Assembly (NCBI GenBank): GCA_021780395.1
Contig: JAJXYU010000202.1
Location: 1-15,054, forward strand
Direction of reading: 5' to 3'
From: Pseudomonadota bacterium
GTDB taxonomy: Bacteria; Pseudomonadota; Gammaproteobacteria; Steroidobacterales; Steroidobacteraceae
DNA: 15,054 bases
Shown here: positions 7,096-14,488 of the stretch, one piece after another
How the letters are laid out: every line of letters begins with the position of its first letter
Position numbering within the stretch: the stretch's first letter is position 1
Notes under the pieces: generated by a model
The model's database searches: none
The model's input: only the letters and a program-made list of their open reading frames with translations
What the model was told of the DNA's origin: nothing
Translations under genes and position numbers: made by a program

Positions 7096-7875
7096 ATGAA
7101 CGAAGCGCTTCTCAGGGCCGGCACCTTCACGGGGCTCGTCGCGATCCTCGCGATCGCCGAGTGGCGCTGGCCGCGGAACCCGGCGGCCCCCGATCGCCGC
7201 CGTCGCTGGCCGGTGAACTTCGTGCTCGGCGCGGCCAACGTCGTCGCGGTCCGCCTGCTGATGCCCTGGGTCGCGGTCGATGCGGCGCGCTGGAGCGCGA
7301 TGCATCACACGGGCCTTTTGCAATTCCTGGGCGCTTCACCGGCGCTCGGCGCGGCGTGCGGCTTCGTGGTCCTGGATCTCGCCGTCTATGCGCAGCACCT
7401 GGTGTCGCACCGAGTTCCGGTGTTGTGGCGGCTCCACCGGCTGCACCATACCGATCTCGCGCTCGACGTGAGTTCAGCGGTGCGGTTCCACCCGCTCGAG
7501 ATCCTGCTCTCGATGGCGTTCAAGATCGGCGTCGTGCTGCTGCTCGGCGTCTCTCTGCCCGCCGTGATCGCGTTCGAAACCGCATTGAGCGCGTTCGCGC
7601 TGTTCACCCATGCGAACCTCGCGTTCCCCGTCGCGGTGGACGACGCGTTGCGCGCACTGTTCGTCACCCCGGACATGCACAAGATCCACCATTCGGTGGA
7701 ACGTACCGAGCACGACCGCAATTTCGGCTTCCAGTTCTCCGTCTGGGACCGCCTGTTCGGCACGTACCTCGCGCGCGCTTCACAGCCGCCCGCGCGGATC
7801 CGGCTCGGACTGCGCGAGTTCCGTTCGCCGGCCGAGCAACGCTTGCCGGCGCTGCTGATCCAACCCCTGCGCTGA
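7096..7875 (+). CDS. Fatty-acid hydroxylase / sterol-desaturase family membrane di-iron enzyme
   Basis: This 259-residue integral-membrane protein belongs to the fatty acid hydroxylase superfamily (PF04116), which uses a di-iron centre and O2 to hydroxylate or desaturate lipids. The histidine boxes are all visible: HLVSH (101-105), HRLHH (114-118), H132 in VRFHP, H172 in FTHANLAFP, HKIHH (195-199) and H206. Hydrophobic spans near residues 7-21, 42-60, 84-100 and 142-170 fit four membrane segments. The gene starts 28 bases after the YncE-like gene and precedes a phospholipid-type transferase, so it may modify a membrane lipid. Possible substrates include fatty acyl chains, hopanoids, sterol-like lipids and carotenoids, and the sequence does not decide. 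No convincing RBS is seen. ATG 7096 is the first start that gives the full N-terminal helix. Confidence 0.9.
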   Translation: MNEALLRAGTFTGLVAILAIAEWRWPRNPAAPDRRRRWPVNFVLGAANVVAVRLLMPWVAVDAARWSAMHHTGLLQFLGASPALGAACGFVVLDLAVYAQHLVSHRVPVLWRLHRLHHTDLALDVSSAVRFHPLEILLSMAFKIGVVLLLGVSLPAVIAFETALSAFALFTHANLAFPVAVDDALRALFVTPDMHKIHHSVERTEHDRNFGFQFSVWDRLFGTYLARASQPPARIRLGLREFRSPAEQRLPALLIQPLR

Positions 7876-7930
7876 ACCCGGACGGCCCCGGCAACCCCGC
7901 AGACCTCGATCCCACGGAGACCGCCGTCAG

Positions 7931-8515
7931 ATGCTCGACAGCCAGGCGCGCCGTTTCGTCGAACCGATGTTCCGTCATGCCGCGCTCGCGCTGCGACGAC
8001 TGGGGGTCTCCGCGAACGCGGTCTCGTCGACCGCGCTGCTGGTCGGGCTCGGCGCCGCGGCCGGTGTCGCACGCGGCCACCCCGGTGTGGCGATCGTCCT
8101 GCTGTGGGTCTCGGGCACGCTCGACGCGGTCGACGGCACGCTCGCGCGCCTGACCGCGAGCACGCCGATCGGTGCGATCCTCGACATCACCTTCGATCGG
8201 GTCGTCGAGACCACGGTGATCGCGGCGCTCGCGTGGCGGCACCCCGCGCTGCGGTTCGAACTGCTGCTGCTCGTGGGCGCGATCGCGATCGCGATGTCCC
8301 TGTTCCTGTCGATCGCGGCCGCGGTGCTCAACCGGTCGGTGAAATCGTTCCATTACGCGCCCGGTCTCGGCGAACGCACCGAGGCGTTCCTGTGTCTCAC
8401 CGCGATGATCGCGGATCAGCGCCGGCTCGCATGGTGGACCGCGCTGTTCATCGCGGTGATCGTGATCACGATGGCACAGCGCCTGCGCCACGCCGTCCGA
8501 CTGCTCGCCCGGTGA
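7931..8515 (+). CDS. ynjF: CDP-alcohol phosphatidyltransferase, YnjF-like
   Basis: This 194-residue membrane enzyme is of the CDP-alcohol phosphotransferase family (PF01066), which joins a CDP-activated lipid or alcohol to an acceptor alcohol. The signature is present at residues 65-89: D65, D68, G69, A72-R73, G81, D85 and D89. The spacing between R73 and G81 is seven residues, whereas eight or nine is usual. Hydrophobic spans near 33-48, 52-64, 92-102, 108-132 and 168-181 agree with a six-helix enzyme. GGAG lies about 11 bases before the ATG. It is 55 bases behind the hydroxylase gene on the plus strand and converges with the ynjD-like gene. I use ynjF because E. coli YnjF has the same family and size and lies beside ynjBCD; identity at gene level is inference, and its lipid product is unknown. 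Confidence 0.87.
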   Translation: MLDSQARRFVEPMFRHAALALRRLGVSANAVSSTALLVGLGAAAGVARGHPGVAIVLLWVSGTLDAVDGTLARLTASTPIGAILDITFDRVVETTVIAALAWRHPALRFELLLLVGAIAIAMSLFLSIAAAVLNRSVKSFHYAPGLGERTEAFLCLTAMIADQRRLAWWTALFIAVIVITMAQRLRHAVRLLAR

Positions 8516-8530
8516 GCGCCCGGCGTCCCG

Positions 8531-8544
8531 GCGTCCGCGGACGC
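8531..8544. terminator. Palindrome between convergent genes, possible bidirectional terminator
   Basis: GCGTCCGCGGACGC is a perfect 14-base palindrome (5-bp stem, 4-base loop) lying in the 31-base gap between two convergent stop codons. It is preceded by a tandem CGGCGTCC repeat (8521-8536). There is no T-tract on either side, so intrinsic termination would be weak. The position is the main support. Confidence 0.35.
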
Positions 8545-8546
8545 GG

Positions 8547-9305
8547 TCAGTCCGGCCCCGACGCGTCGGCCGCGGCACTCCAGAACGCGACCTCCGCGGC
8601 GACCCCGTTGGCGGGATCGGCGCAAAACGCGGGACGGTCCTCATAGAGCCGGCAGCCGCCGTCGCGGATCGCCGCGAACTGGTCGCCGACACGCAGGCAT
8701 TCCTTGAGATCGTGCGTGACGAAGATCGCGGTGATCCCCCGGCTTCGGGCGACCTGCCGGAACAGCGCCTGCATCGCGAGACGGGTCGCCGGATCGAGGC
8801 TCGCGAACGGCTCGTCGAGCAGCAGGACCGCGGGCTCCACCGCGAGCGCACGACCGAATGCGACCCGCTGGCGCTCGCCGCCGGAGAGCGTCAACGGATC
8901 GCGCCGCTCGAGGCCCTGCAGGCCGAGCGCCTCGATCAGGGGATCGACCATCGCGGCGACCCGGGCGGCGTCGCGGGAGCGAAGCCGCAGGCCGAACGCG
9001 AGGTTCGCGCGCACGTCGAGGTGCGGGAAGAGCAGCGGCTCCTGGTTGAGGTAGACGATGCCACGGCGATGCGCCGGCAGCCGGTCGACCCGCCGGCGGT
9101 CGACTTCGATGCATCCCGCCGCGGCGTCGCCGAGCCCCGCGAGCACGCGCAACAGGCTCGTCTTGCCGCTGCCGGACGCTCCGATCACCGCGAGGGTCGA
9201 GCGGTGGCCGACCGTGAATTCGACGTCGCGCAGGATCGTCCGACCGCCGAGCCTCACCGCGAGGCCGGTCACGCGCAATCCCTGGGGTGACACAGGGCCC
9301 GTCAT
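8547..9305 (-). CDS. ynjD: ABC transporter ATP-binding protein, YnjD-like
   Basis: This 252-residue ATPase powers an import-type ABC transporter. All motifs are intact: Walker A GASGSGKT (42-49), Q-loop Gln88 in LNQEPLLFPHL, signature LSGGERQ (140-146), Walker B VLLLDEP (160-166) with D164 and catalytic E165, D-loop SLD, and H-loop His198 in VTHD. After about residue 215 it has a short tail, without the TOBE-type regulatory domain of Pot/Mal ATPases, as expected for the YnjD/ThiQ type (about 217-235 residues). The ATG is one base past the stop of the preceding permease gene, so it is coupled. It is the last gene of the minus-strand operon. The symbol rests on family type plus neighbours (YnjB-like protein upstream, YnjF-like enzyme adjacent). 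The substrate is unknown. Confidence 0.9.
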   Translation of the reverse strand: MTGPVSPQGLRVTGLAVRLGGRTILRDVEFTVGHRSTLAVIGASGSGKTSLLRVLAGLGDAAAGCIEVDRRRVDRLPAHRRGIVYLNQEPLLFPHLDVRANLAFGLRLRSRDAARVAAMVDPLIEALGLQGLERRDPLTLSGGERQRVAFGRALAVEPAVLLLDEPFASLDPATRLAMQALFRQVARSRGITAIFVTHDLKECLRVGDQFAAIRDGGCRLYEDRPAFCADPANGVAAEVAFWSAAADASGPD

Positions 9306-9306
9306 C

Positions 9307-10080
9307 TCAAAGGTCCCATTCGCCCGCGAATGTTGGAGGTCGCCGTTGCGCCCGCACGGCCAGCGCGATCACCGGTGGCAGCAACAGGATCAACCCGCTC
9401 GCGGCGGCCAGGCGCAGATCGCCGGCGAGCAGGAATTGGTACAGACTCGTGGTCAAGGTCGCCACGCGTCCTTCGCCGATCAGCAGCACCAGCGCGTAAT
9501 CGAACCACGAGATCAGAAAGGTCTGCACCAGGCACAGGACCACCAGCGGTCGAGCGATCGGCAGGAGCACGCGGATCCACGCTTGTCGGGGCGTGGCGCC
9601 GAGCGTCGCCGCGCCGTCCAGATAGGCTCGGGTTCGCGCGTTCCACAGCCCGCAGAACAGGATCACCGCATACGCGTACGCGAGAATGCCTTGCGCGAGC
9701 GCGACACCGACCATGTGTCCCGCGAGTCCCGCGCGCAGGAACGAGTACTCGAGGCCGACCCCGAGCACCACCGGTGACAACGCGAACGGCAGGTGCAACA
9801 GCCAGCGGAGCGCCACGCCGGACCGCGCCTCGACGGCGCTGCGGCTCGTGACGAAGCCGAGGCTGGTCGCGACGAGCGCAACCGCGCCCGCGATGCCGAG
9901 CGAACGCAGCGCGGCCGCGCCCAGCCCTCCGGTCGCGGCGAGACCGGTCCAGGCCGATGCCTGCCAACGCTCCGGCAGCGGCGCGGGCCAAGGCCACCGC
10001 CAGGCGAACGACCAGCCGAGCAGCAACGCCACCGGCGCGAGAAATGCCGCCCAGAGGGCGATGCCCGCCGCCCGGCGCAT
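9307..10080 (-). CDS. ABC transporter permease, second subunit (equivalent to YnjC C-half)
   Basis: This 257-residue inner-membrane permease of the binding-protein-dependent transport family has about six hydrophobic spans (near 8-24, 60-76, 92-110, 122-144, 174-200 and 226-243). The EAA loop that docks on the ATPase is seen at 155-162 as DGAATLGA, followed by W168 and LLPIARP (172-178). The Glu of the EAA motif is replaced by Asp155 and Gly156 occupies the first Ala position. Its ATG overlaps the stop of the first permease gene (ATGA), which selects this start over a longer Arg-rich upstream reading. It should pair with the upstream permease as a heterodimer. E. coli YnjC carries both halves in one chain of about 511 residues, so the gene here is split. 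No gene symbol is given for that reason. Confidence 0.88.
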   Translation of the reverse strand: MRRAAGIALWAAFLAPVALLLGWSFAWRWPWPAPLPERWQASAWTGLAATGGLGAAALRSLGIAGAVALVATSLGFVTSRSAVEARSGVALRWLLHLPFALSPVVLGVGLEYSFLRAGLAGHMVGVALAQGILAYAYAVILFCGLWNARTRAYLDGAATLGATPRQAWIRVLLPIARPLVVLCLVQTFLISWFDYALVLLIGEGRVATLTTSLYQFLLAGDLRLAAASGLILLLPPVIALAVRAQRRPPTFAGEWDL

Positions 10081-10988
10081 CAGGCGCCCTCCGATCGGGC
10101 CGCGCGGGGGCGCGCCCGCAGCACGATGGCCGAGCACGCCGCGACCACGAGGGTGTAGAGCAACGCGACCGCGTAGGCCTGCGGGCGGGTCGACAGGTCG
10201 AATTGACCGAACAGTTGCACGACCCGGATCGACAGCATCGTCGGGTAGGATGCGCCGACGAGCAGCGGAATCTCGAACGCGCCGCTGAGCGCGAGAAAGT
10301 AGACGCCGAGCGTCGGCGCCGCCGCTCGCAGCACCAGGGGCGTCCCGACGCGCCGCCACGCACCGACTGGTGACGCGCCGAGCGTCCGGGCGGCCTCGAC
10401 GAGCTCCCCGACCCGGTGCAGCCGCGCCAGTCGGCCGAACAACACGACCAGGAACGGCAGCACCAAGGCGGTCTGGGTGACGATGATCCCGAGGCCGTCG
10501 CGCGAGTAGAGCGGCGATGGAAACTCGGCCGGCCGACGGATCCAGCCGAGCGCGTAGGCCCAGCGCGCGAGTTCACCCGCGTTGCCGAGCCAGAGCACCG
10601 CGGTCAGACCCGCGACCATCGGCGGCACCGCGATCGGCAGGAACCACGGCGTGACGCCCACGGCCTCGCCCGCCATCGCTGCGGCCGGGCGCAAAGCGAG
10701 CACGAGCAGCGCGCCGACGATCGACGCGCCGAGACTCGCGGCGCCGACCCAGAGGGAGAATCCCAGGCTGATCCAGGTCACGCGATCGCGGAGCACCGCG
10801 GCCCATGCCGTGAAACTCAGGCCGTGGGCGAGCAGTCCCGCAAGCCCGAGGCTGTAGGCGGCCATGAACGAGACGCCGAGGAGCATTGGACCCCCGACGA
10901 GCGCCCAGACCACCACGGCGCTGGTGCTCCCGGCACGACCGCCGCGCCCGCGGCGCAGCCATCGCGGGCCCTCAGTGCTCGAGCACAT
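10080..10988 (-). CDS. ynjC: ABC transporter permease, first subunit (equivalent to YnjC N-half)
   Basis: This 302-residue inner-membrane permease has hydrophobic spans near 22-46, 72-98, 113-134, 166-184, 222-242 and 275-292. The EAA loop is canonical, EAARTLGA (198-205), followed by AWRRVGTPLV. It should form the translocation pore together with the second permease and be driven by the YnjD-like ATPase. The chosen ATG lies 17 bases inside the end of the binding-protein gene. The first 20 residues are basic and uninformative, so a later start is possible; no good RBS decides it. The stop overlaps the next ATG. The call as YnjC N-terminal half depends on gene order and on the YnjB-like neighbour. 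Confidence 0.87.
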   Translation of the reverse strand: MCSSTEGPRWLRRGRGGRAGSTSAVVVWALVGGPMLLGVSFMAAYSLGLAGLLAHGLSFTAWAAVLRDRVTWISLGFSLWVGAASLGASIVGALLVLALRPAAAMAGEAVGVTPWFLPIAVPPMVAGLTAVLWLGNAGELARWAYALGWIRRPAEFPSPLYSRDGLGIIVTQTALVLPFLVVLFGRLARLHRVGELVEAARTLGASPVGAWRRVGTPLVLRAAAPTLGVYFLALSGAFEIPLLVGASYPTMLSIRVVQLFGQFDLSTRPQAYAVALLYTLVVAACSAIVLRARPRAARSEGA

Positions 10989-12234
10989 CGCGGCGGAAGT
11001 CCCTCGACAACGCGATCATCAGCGACGCGGAGGGCTCAGGTCGCGCGAACGCCTGCAGCGCGGCTCGCGACGGCGCGTGCGTGCGCCGCGCGGCCGCGGC
11101 GAACCGTGCCCGCCACCGCGGCGGCAGCCGTCCGACGTCGAGCACGGTGCCGTCACCCCAGACCGCGGGGTCGAGCTTGCGCCATTGCGCCCACGGCGAG
11201 ATCAGCTCGTTGATCACCACCATCGCCGCGGCAACGTGGGCCGAGCGGGCGACGATTCCAAGGTAGTGACTGTTCTGGATCATTCCGCTACGCAGAGAGA
11301 ACCCCTCCGCCGTCGGCGGGAAAGCGCCCGTCGCGACCCGGTGATCGACCTCGCCGTCGGTGAAGCTCATCGTGAAATCGACTTCGCCATCGGCAAACAG
11401 CTGGTCGAGCTGCGCGGTGCTCCGCGGAAACGTCGCGCCATGCCGCCACAGGTCCGGGCGCACCGACCGGATCCATGCGAACACCGCATCCCGCAGGCGA
11501 AGGTAGCGCGCCTCGTCGAACGGACCCTGTAATTGTGCCGGATTCGCCGCGAACGCGTACATCAGCGACTTCAGGAAACTGAGGCCGGTGAAGCTCGTGT
11601 CGAACGTGAACCGGCCGGGATGGCGATGGATCCACGCGGCGAGGCTCGCCGGGTCCGTCGGCGGCCGCGGCACCCGCCGCGAGTCGGTGATCATCAGCAA
11701 CTGCGCATTGCCCCAGGGGCACTCGTAACCCGCGATCGGTTGCTGGAAATCCCGCGAGATATAGGGGTTGCGCCAGTCGATGAAGCGCGCGTTCGGCAGG
11801 CGCGCGGTGAACGGTCCGAACAGCGCATGGATCTCGCGCAGCTGGTAGAACGTTTCGCCGTTGATCCACACGATGTCGTACCCGCTCGGGCGCCGGTGCG
11901 CCTCGATCTCGGTCATCAGCGCACTGACGATCTGCTCGCCCTGGGCCGGGACGAAGCGCAATCGGATGTCGCGCGAACGTTGCAGCGCCGGCGCGATCAC
12001 GCGCTGCAGGTAGGCATTCACCGCCGGATCCCCGCGCCACATCGCGATCGTCACGGTCTGGCCGCGGGCGGCCGCGACGATGCCCGCCCAGGACGCGGGC
12101 AACGGCGGCGACGGTGCGTTCACCGGGCGCGTGCGCGTGCAAGCGCCGAGCGTCGCGCACGCGAGGATCGCCGCGGCGATCGCGACGCCGCGCGCGCGCC
12201 GCGGCGGGCGCCGGATCAAGCGCGCCGCCGCCAT
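10972..12234 (-). CDS. ynjB: YnjB-like ABC substrate-binding lipoprotein
   Basis: This 420-residue extracytoplasmic binding protein has a basic N-terminus, a hydrophobic stretch at 17-29 and a lipobox LGAC at 29-32, so it is probably a lipoprotein anchored through Cys32. The mature start resembles E. coli YnjB: ASWAGIVAAARGQTVTIAMW, GDPAVNAYLQ, YDIVWINGETFYQLRE, LPNARFIDW and ECPWGNAQL. These blocks, with the neighbouring permeases and ATPase, support ynjB. The ATG at 12234 puts the signal at residue 1 and overlaps the upstream fusion gene by 19 bases. A longer reading from a GTG at 12405 would only add a shadow of the fusion gene. The ligand of the YnjB family is not established as far as I know; conserved Trp/Asn/Glu in the pocket region cannot be interpreted by eye. 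Confidence 0.85.
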   Translation of the reverse strand: MAAARLIRRPPRRARGVAIAAAILACATLGACTRTRPVNAPSPPLPASWAGIVAAARGQTVTIAMWRGDPAVNAYLQRVIAPALQRSRDIRLRFVPAQGEQIVSALMTEIEAHRRPSGYDIVWINGETFYQLREIHALFGPFTARLPNARFIDWRNPYISRDFQQPIAGYECPWGNAQLLMITDSRRVPRPPTDPASLAAWIHRHPGRFTFDTSFTGLSFLKSLMYAFAANPAQLQGPFDEARYLRLRDAVFAWIRSVRPDLWRHGATFPRSTAQLDQLFADGEVDFTMSFTDGEVDHRVATGAFPPTAEGFSLRSGMIQNSHYLGIVARSAHVAAAMVVINELISPWAQWRKLDPAVWGDGTVLDVGRLPPRWRARFAAAARRTHAPSRAALQAFARPEPSASLMIALSRDFRRDVLEH

Positions 12235-14360
12235 GCGTGATAACGCTGCATCATGCGCAGGACCCGCTCGGGCGCGTGAGCCTTGCGCCAGACACCGGCG
12301 GCGTACTTGTTCGCCTCCGACCAGGTCGGGTATGGGTGGATCGTCCGCAGGATCCGGCCGAGCCCGAGTCCCTCGCGCATCGCGAGCGTGAATTCGGCGA
12401 GCCACTCGCCGGCCCCCCGTCCGACGATGGTCACGCCGAGTATCCGGTCCTTGCCGGGCACGGTCAGCACGCGGACGAAGCCGGTCGCCTGTCGTTCCGC
12501 GATCGCCCGGTCGAGGTCCGCCAGATCGTACACGGTGAGCTCGTAGGGGACACCCGCCTGCCGTGCGCTCGCCTCGTTGTGGCCGACCCGGGCCACCTCC
12601 GGATCGACGAAGGTCACCGCGGGCATCACCGCATAGTCCACCCGGAAACGTCGCACGCCGCCGAACAGCGCATTCACCGCCGCATACCAGGCTTGATGAG
12701 CCGCCGCGTGCGTGAATTGATGAGGCCCGGCGACGTCGCCGCAGGCGTAGATGTTCGGATGCAAGGTGGCGAGGTACTCATCGGTCTCGATCGTCGGCGC
12801 CGAGGTGATCCCGAGGGCCTCGAGACCGAATCCGCTCGTGCGAGGCCGCCGGCCGAGCGCGATCAACAACTGATCGTACGGCAGGCGCACCTCTCCGCCC
12901 GGCCCCGCCACCACGAGCGCCCGGCCCGTGGCGCTGCGCTCGATCCGGACCGGCCGACTGCCGGTGCGCACGTCGACCCCGTCGGCCTCGAGCCGGGCAC
13001 GGACGAAGTCCCCGACCACCGGATCCTCGCGGCTGAGCACGTGGGTTCCCCGCTGCAGCAGCGTGACGCGAGACCCGAGGCGGGCGAACGCCTGGGCGAG
13101 TTCGCAACCGACCGGACCCGCGCCCAGCACGACGAGTCGTGGCGGCAGGGACTGCAGCGACCAGAGCGACTCCGACGTGAGGTAATCGTCGGGCCCGAGA
13201 CCCGGCAGATCCGGCACGACCGGTTCGGCGCCGGTCGCGACGATGATCGCGCGGGTCGTGATCATCTGCCCGTCGACCTCGACGACCCACGGCGACCGGA
13301 TCGTCGCACGACCGCGGCGGACGTCGACGCCGAGTTCGCGGTAGCGTTCGACCGAGTCGTGCGGCGCGACCTGCGAAATCGCCTCGTGCACGCCGCTCAT
13401 CACCGCTCGAAAATCGACCCGCGGGTCCCCGCAGTCGACCCCGGCCGCCGCTCCCGCCCGCGCGGTCGCGACGACCCGTGCGGCGTGAATCAGCGCCTTC
13501 GAGGGAACGCAGCCGGTGTTCAGGCAATCCCCGCCCATGCGCCGCCCTTCGATCAACGTGACCTTCGCGCGCACCGCCGCGGCGATGTACGCGCTCACCA
13601 GCCCGGCCGAACCCGCACCGATCACGACCAGATTGCGGTCGAACCGCTTCGGGCGCGGCCACGGTCCCTGCGACCGGCGCGCCTTCAGGCGGCCGGCGAG
13701 ATGACGAGCGACCCACGGGAAGACGCCGAGCAACGCGAGCGATCCGGCCACGGCGGGCGAGACGATCCCGTGGAGTCCGTCGAGACTCGCGAGCCGGGTA
13801 CCGGCGTTCACGTAGAGCAGGGTTGCGGGGAACATCCCCACCTGGCTCACCCAATAAAACGTGCCGGGGGCCATCGTGGTCAGGCCCATCGCGAGGTTCA
13901 CCGCGAAGAACGGGATCACCGGCACCATCCGCAGGCCGAACAGGTACACCCCACCTTCCCGCGCGAGCCCCCGATCGATCGCCTGCAAGTGCGCTCCGAA
14001 TCGCCGAGCGGCGGCGTCTCGAAACACATGCCGTGCGGCCAGGAACGCGAGCAGCGCCCCGAGACTCGACGCAAAGGACACGATCACGGTGCCTTCGAGG
14101 ACACCGAACACCGCGCCGGCGAGCAGCGTCAACGCCGTCGCGATCGGCAGCGACGCCGCCGCGGCAAGCACGTAGGCGGCGAAGAAGCCGAGCGCCAGCA
14201 GGACCGGGTGCGCGGCCTGCAGTCCACCGAGGGTGCGCAAATGCGAACGGACCTCGCCGAGCGCGCCGGAGCCGTGCAAGCCGATGCGCATGGACACGAG
14301 CAGCGCGCCGACAATGATCGCCAGCAGAAGCACTTTGCCGAACGTGGACTTCGAGATCAT
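12216..14360 (-). CDS. TVP38/TMEM64 membrane domain fused to a FAD-dependent disulfide oxidoreductase
   Basis: This is a two-domain protein of 714 residues. Residues about 5-225 are a TVP38/TMEM64 (VTT, DedA-like) membrane domain, with GAVFGVLEG, SLGALLAFLAAR and PFFAVNLAMGLT; relatives act in lipid scrambling or transport across membranes. Residues about 243-714 are a cytoplasmic pyridine nucleotide-disulfide oxidoreductase: FAD site GAGSAG (248-253), redox pair in GGDCLNTGC (Cys279, Cys284), NAD(P)H site GAGPVG (413-418), second FAD motif YACGDVAGP, and the dimer-interface His675/Glu682 in HPYPTWSE. It lacks the metal-binding N-domain and the C-terminal Cys-Cys of mercuric reductase, so I do not call it merA. 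ATG 14360 is preferred; TTG 14372 would add four residues. It is first in the ynj-like operon, overlapping ynjB by 19 bases. Such fusions are known, but the substrate is not. Confidence 0.9.
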   Translation of the reverse strand: MISKSTFGKVLLLAIIVGALLVSMRIGLHGSGALGEVRSHLRTLGGLQAAHPVLLALGFFAAYVLAAAASLPIATALTLLAGAVFGVLEGTVIVSFASSLGALLAFLAARHVFRDAAARRFGAHLQAIDRGLAREGGVYLFGLRMVPVIPFFAVNLAMGLTTMAPGTFYWVSQVGMFPATLLYVNAGTRLASLDGLHGIVSPAVAGSLALLGVFPWVARHLAGRLKARRSQGPWPRPKRFDRNLVVIGAGSAGLVSAYIAAAVRAKVTLIEGRRMGGDCLNTGCVPSKALIHAARVVATARAGAAAGVDCGDPRVDFRAVMSGVHEAISQVAPHDSVERYRELGVDVRRGRATIRSPWVVEVDGQMITTRAIIVATGAEPVVPDLPGLGPDDYLTSESLWSLQSLPPRLVVLGAGPVGCELAQAFARLGSRVTLLQRGTHVLSREDPVVGDFVRARLEADGVDVRTGSRPVRIERSATGRALVVAGPGGEVRLPYDQLLIALGRRPRTSGFGLEALGITSAPTIETDEYLATLHPNIYACGDVAGPHQFTHAAAHQAWYAAVNALFGGVRRFRVDYAVMPAVTFVDPEVARVGHNEASARQAGVPYELTVYDLADLDRAIAERQATGFVRVLTVPGKDRILGVTIVGRGAGEWLAEFTLAMREGLGLGRILRTIHPYPTWSEANKYAAGVWRKAHAPERVLRMMQRYHAWRRRA

Positions 14361-14406
14361 CGGTGGTTCCAATCCCGCCCGTGGACGCGCCGCGAACCAC
14401 GGCTGC

Positions 14407-14433
14407 TTTCTAGAGAGGCCGCGCAGACGTCAA
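14407..14433 (-). promoter_or_regulatory. Candidate promoter of the TVP38-fusion/ynj operon
   Basis: Read on the minus strand, TTGACG (14433-14428) is followed by 15 bases and TAGAAA (14412-14407). That is five of six -35 matches and four of six -10 matches, with a spacer slightly shorter than optimal. Transcription would start near 14400, about 40 bases before the ATG. The locally AT-richer stretch supports a promoter here. Confidence 0.35.
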
Positions 14434-14466
14434 AGGATTCGCGGCCTCACCCACGATGCCTGCTCC

Positions 14467-14480
14467 GCCGGAAAACCGGC
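14467..14480. terminator. Small hairpin downstream of the hydrolase remnant
   Basis: GCCGG-AAAA-CCGGC forms a 5-bp stem with a 4-base loop, starting nine bases after the remnant's stop on the minus strand. It may be the old terminator of that gene. There is no T-tract, so it is weak. Confidence 0.25.
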
Positions 14481-14488
14481 TCGACACC

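Noticed and set aside
8276..8294. GATCGC tandem-like repeats
   Set aside because: They encode the Ala-Ile-Ala-Ile membrane segment of the phosphatidyltransferase and are explained by codon bias.
8547..12234. Thiamine, iron(III) or polyamine ABC importer
   Set aside because: The permease and ATPase types are similar, but the binding protein shows YnjB-like blocks and the gene context is ynj-like, so a substrate name would be a guess.
12235..12405. Longer start (GTG) for the binding-protein gene
   Set aside because: The added 57 residues are a shadow of the fusion gene and would bury the lipoprotein signal.
12216..13650. Mercuric reductase (merA) label
   Set aside because: No HMA domain, no C-terminal Cys-Cys and no mer genes nearby; the neighbours are ynj-type.
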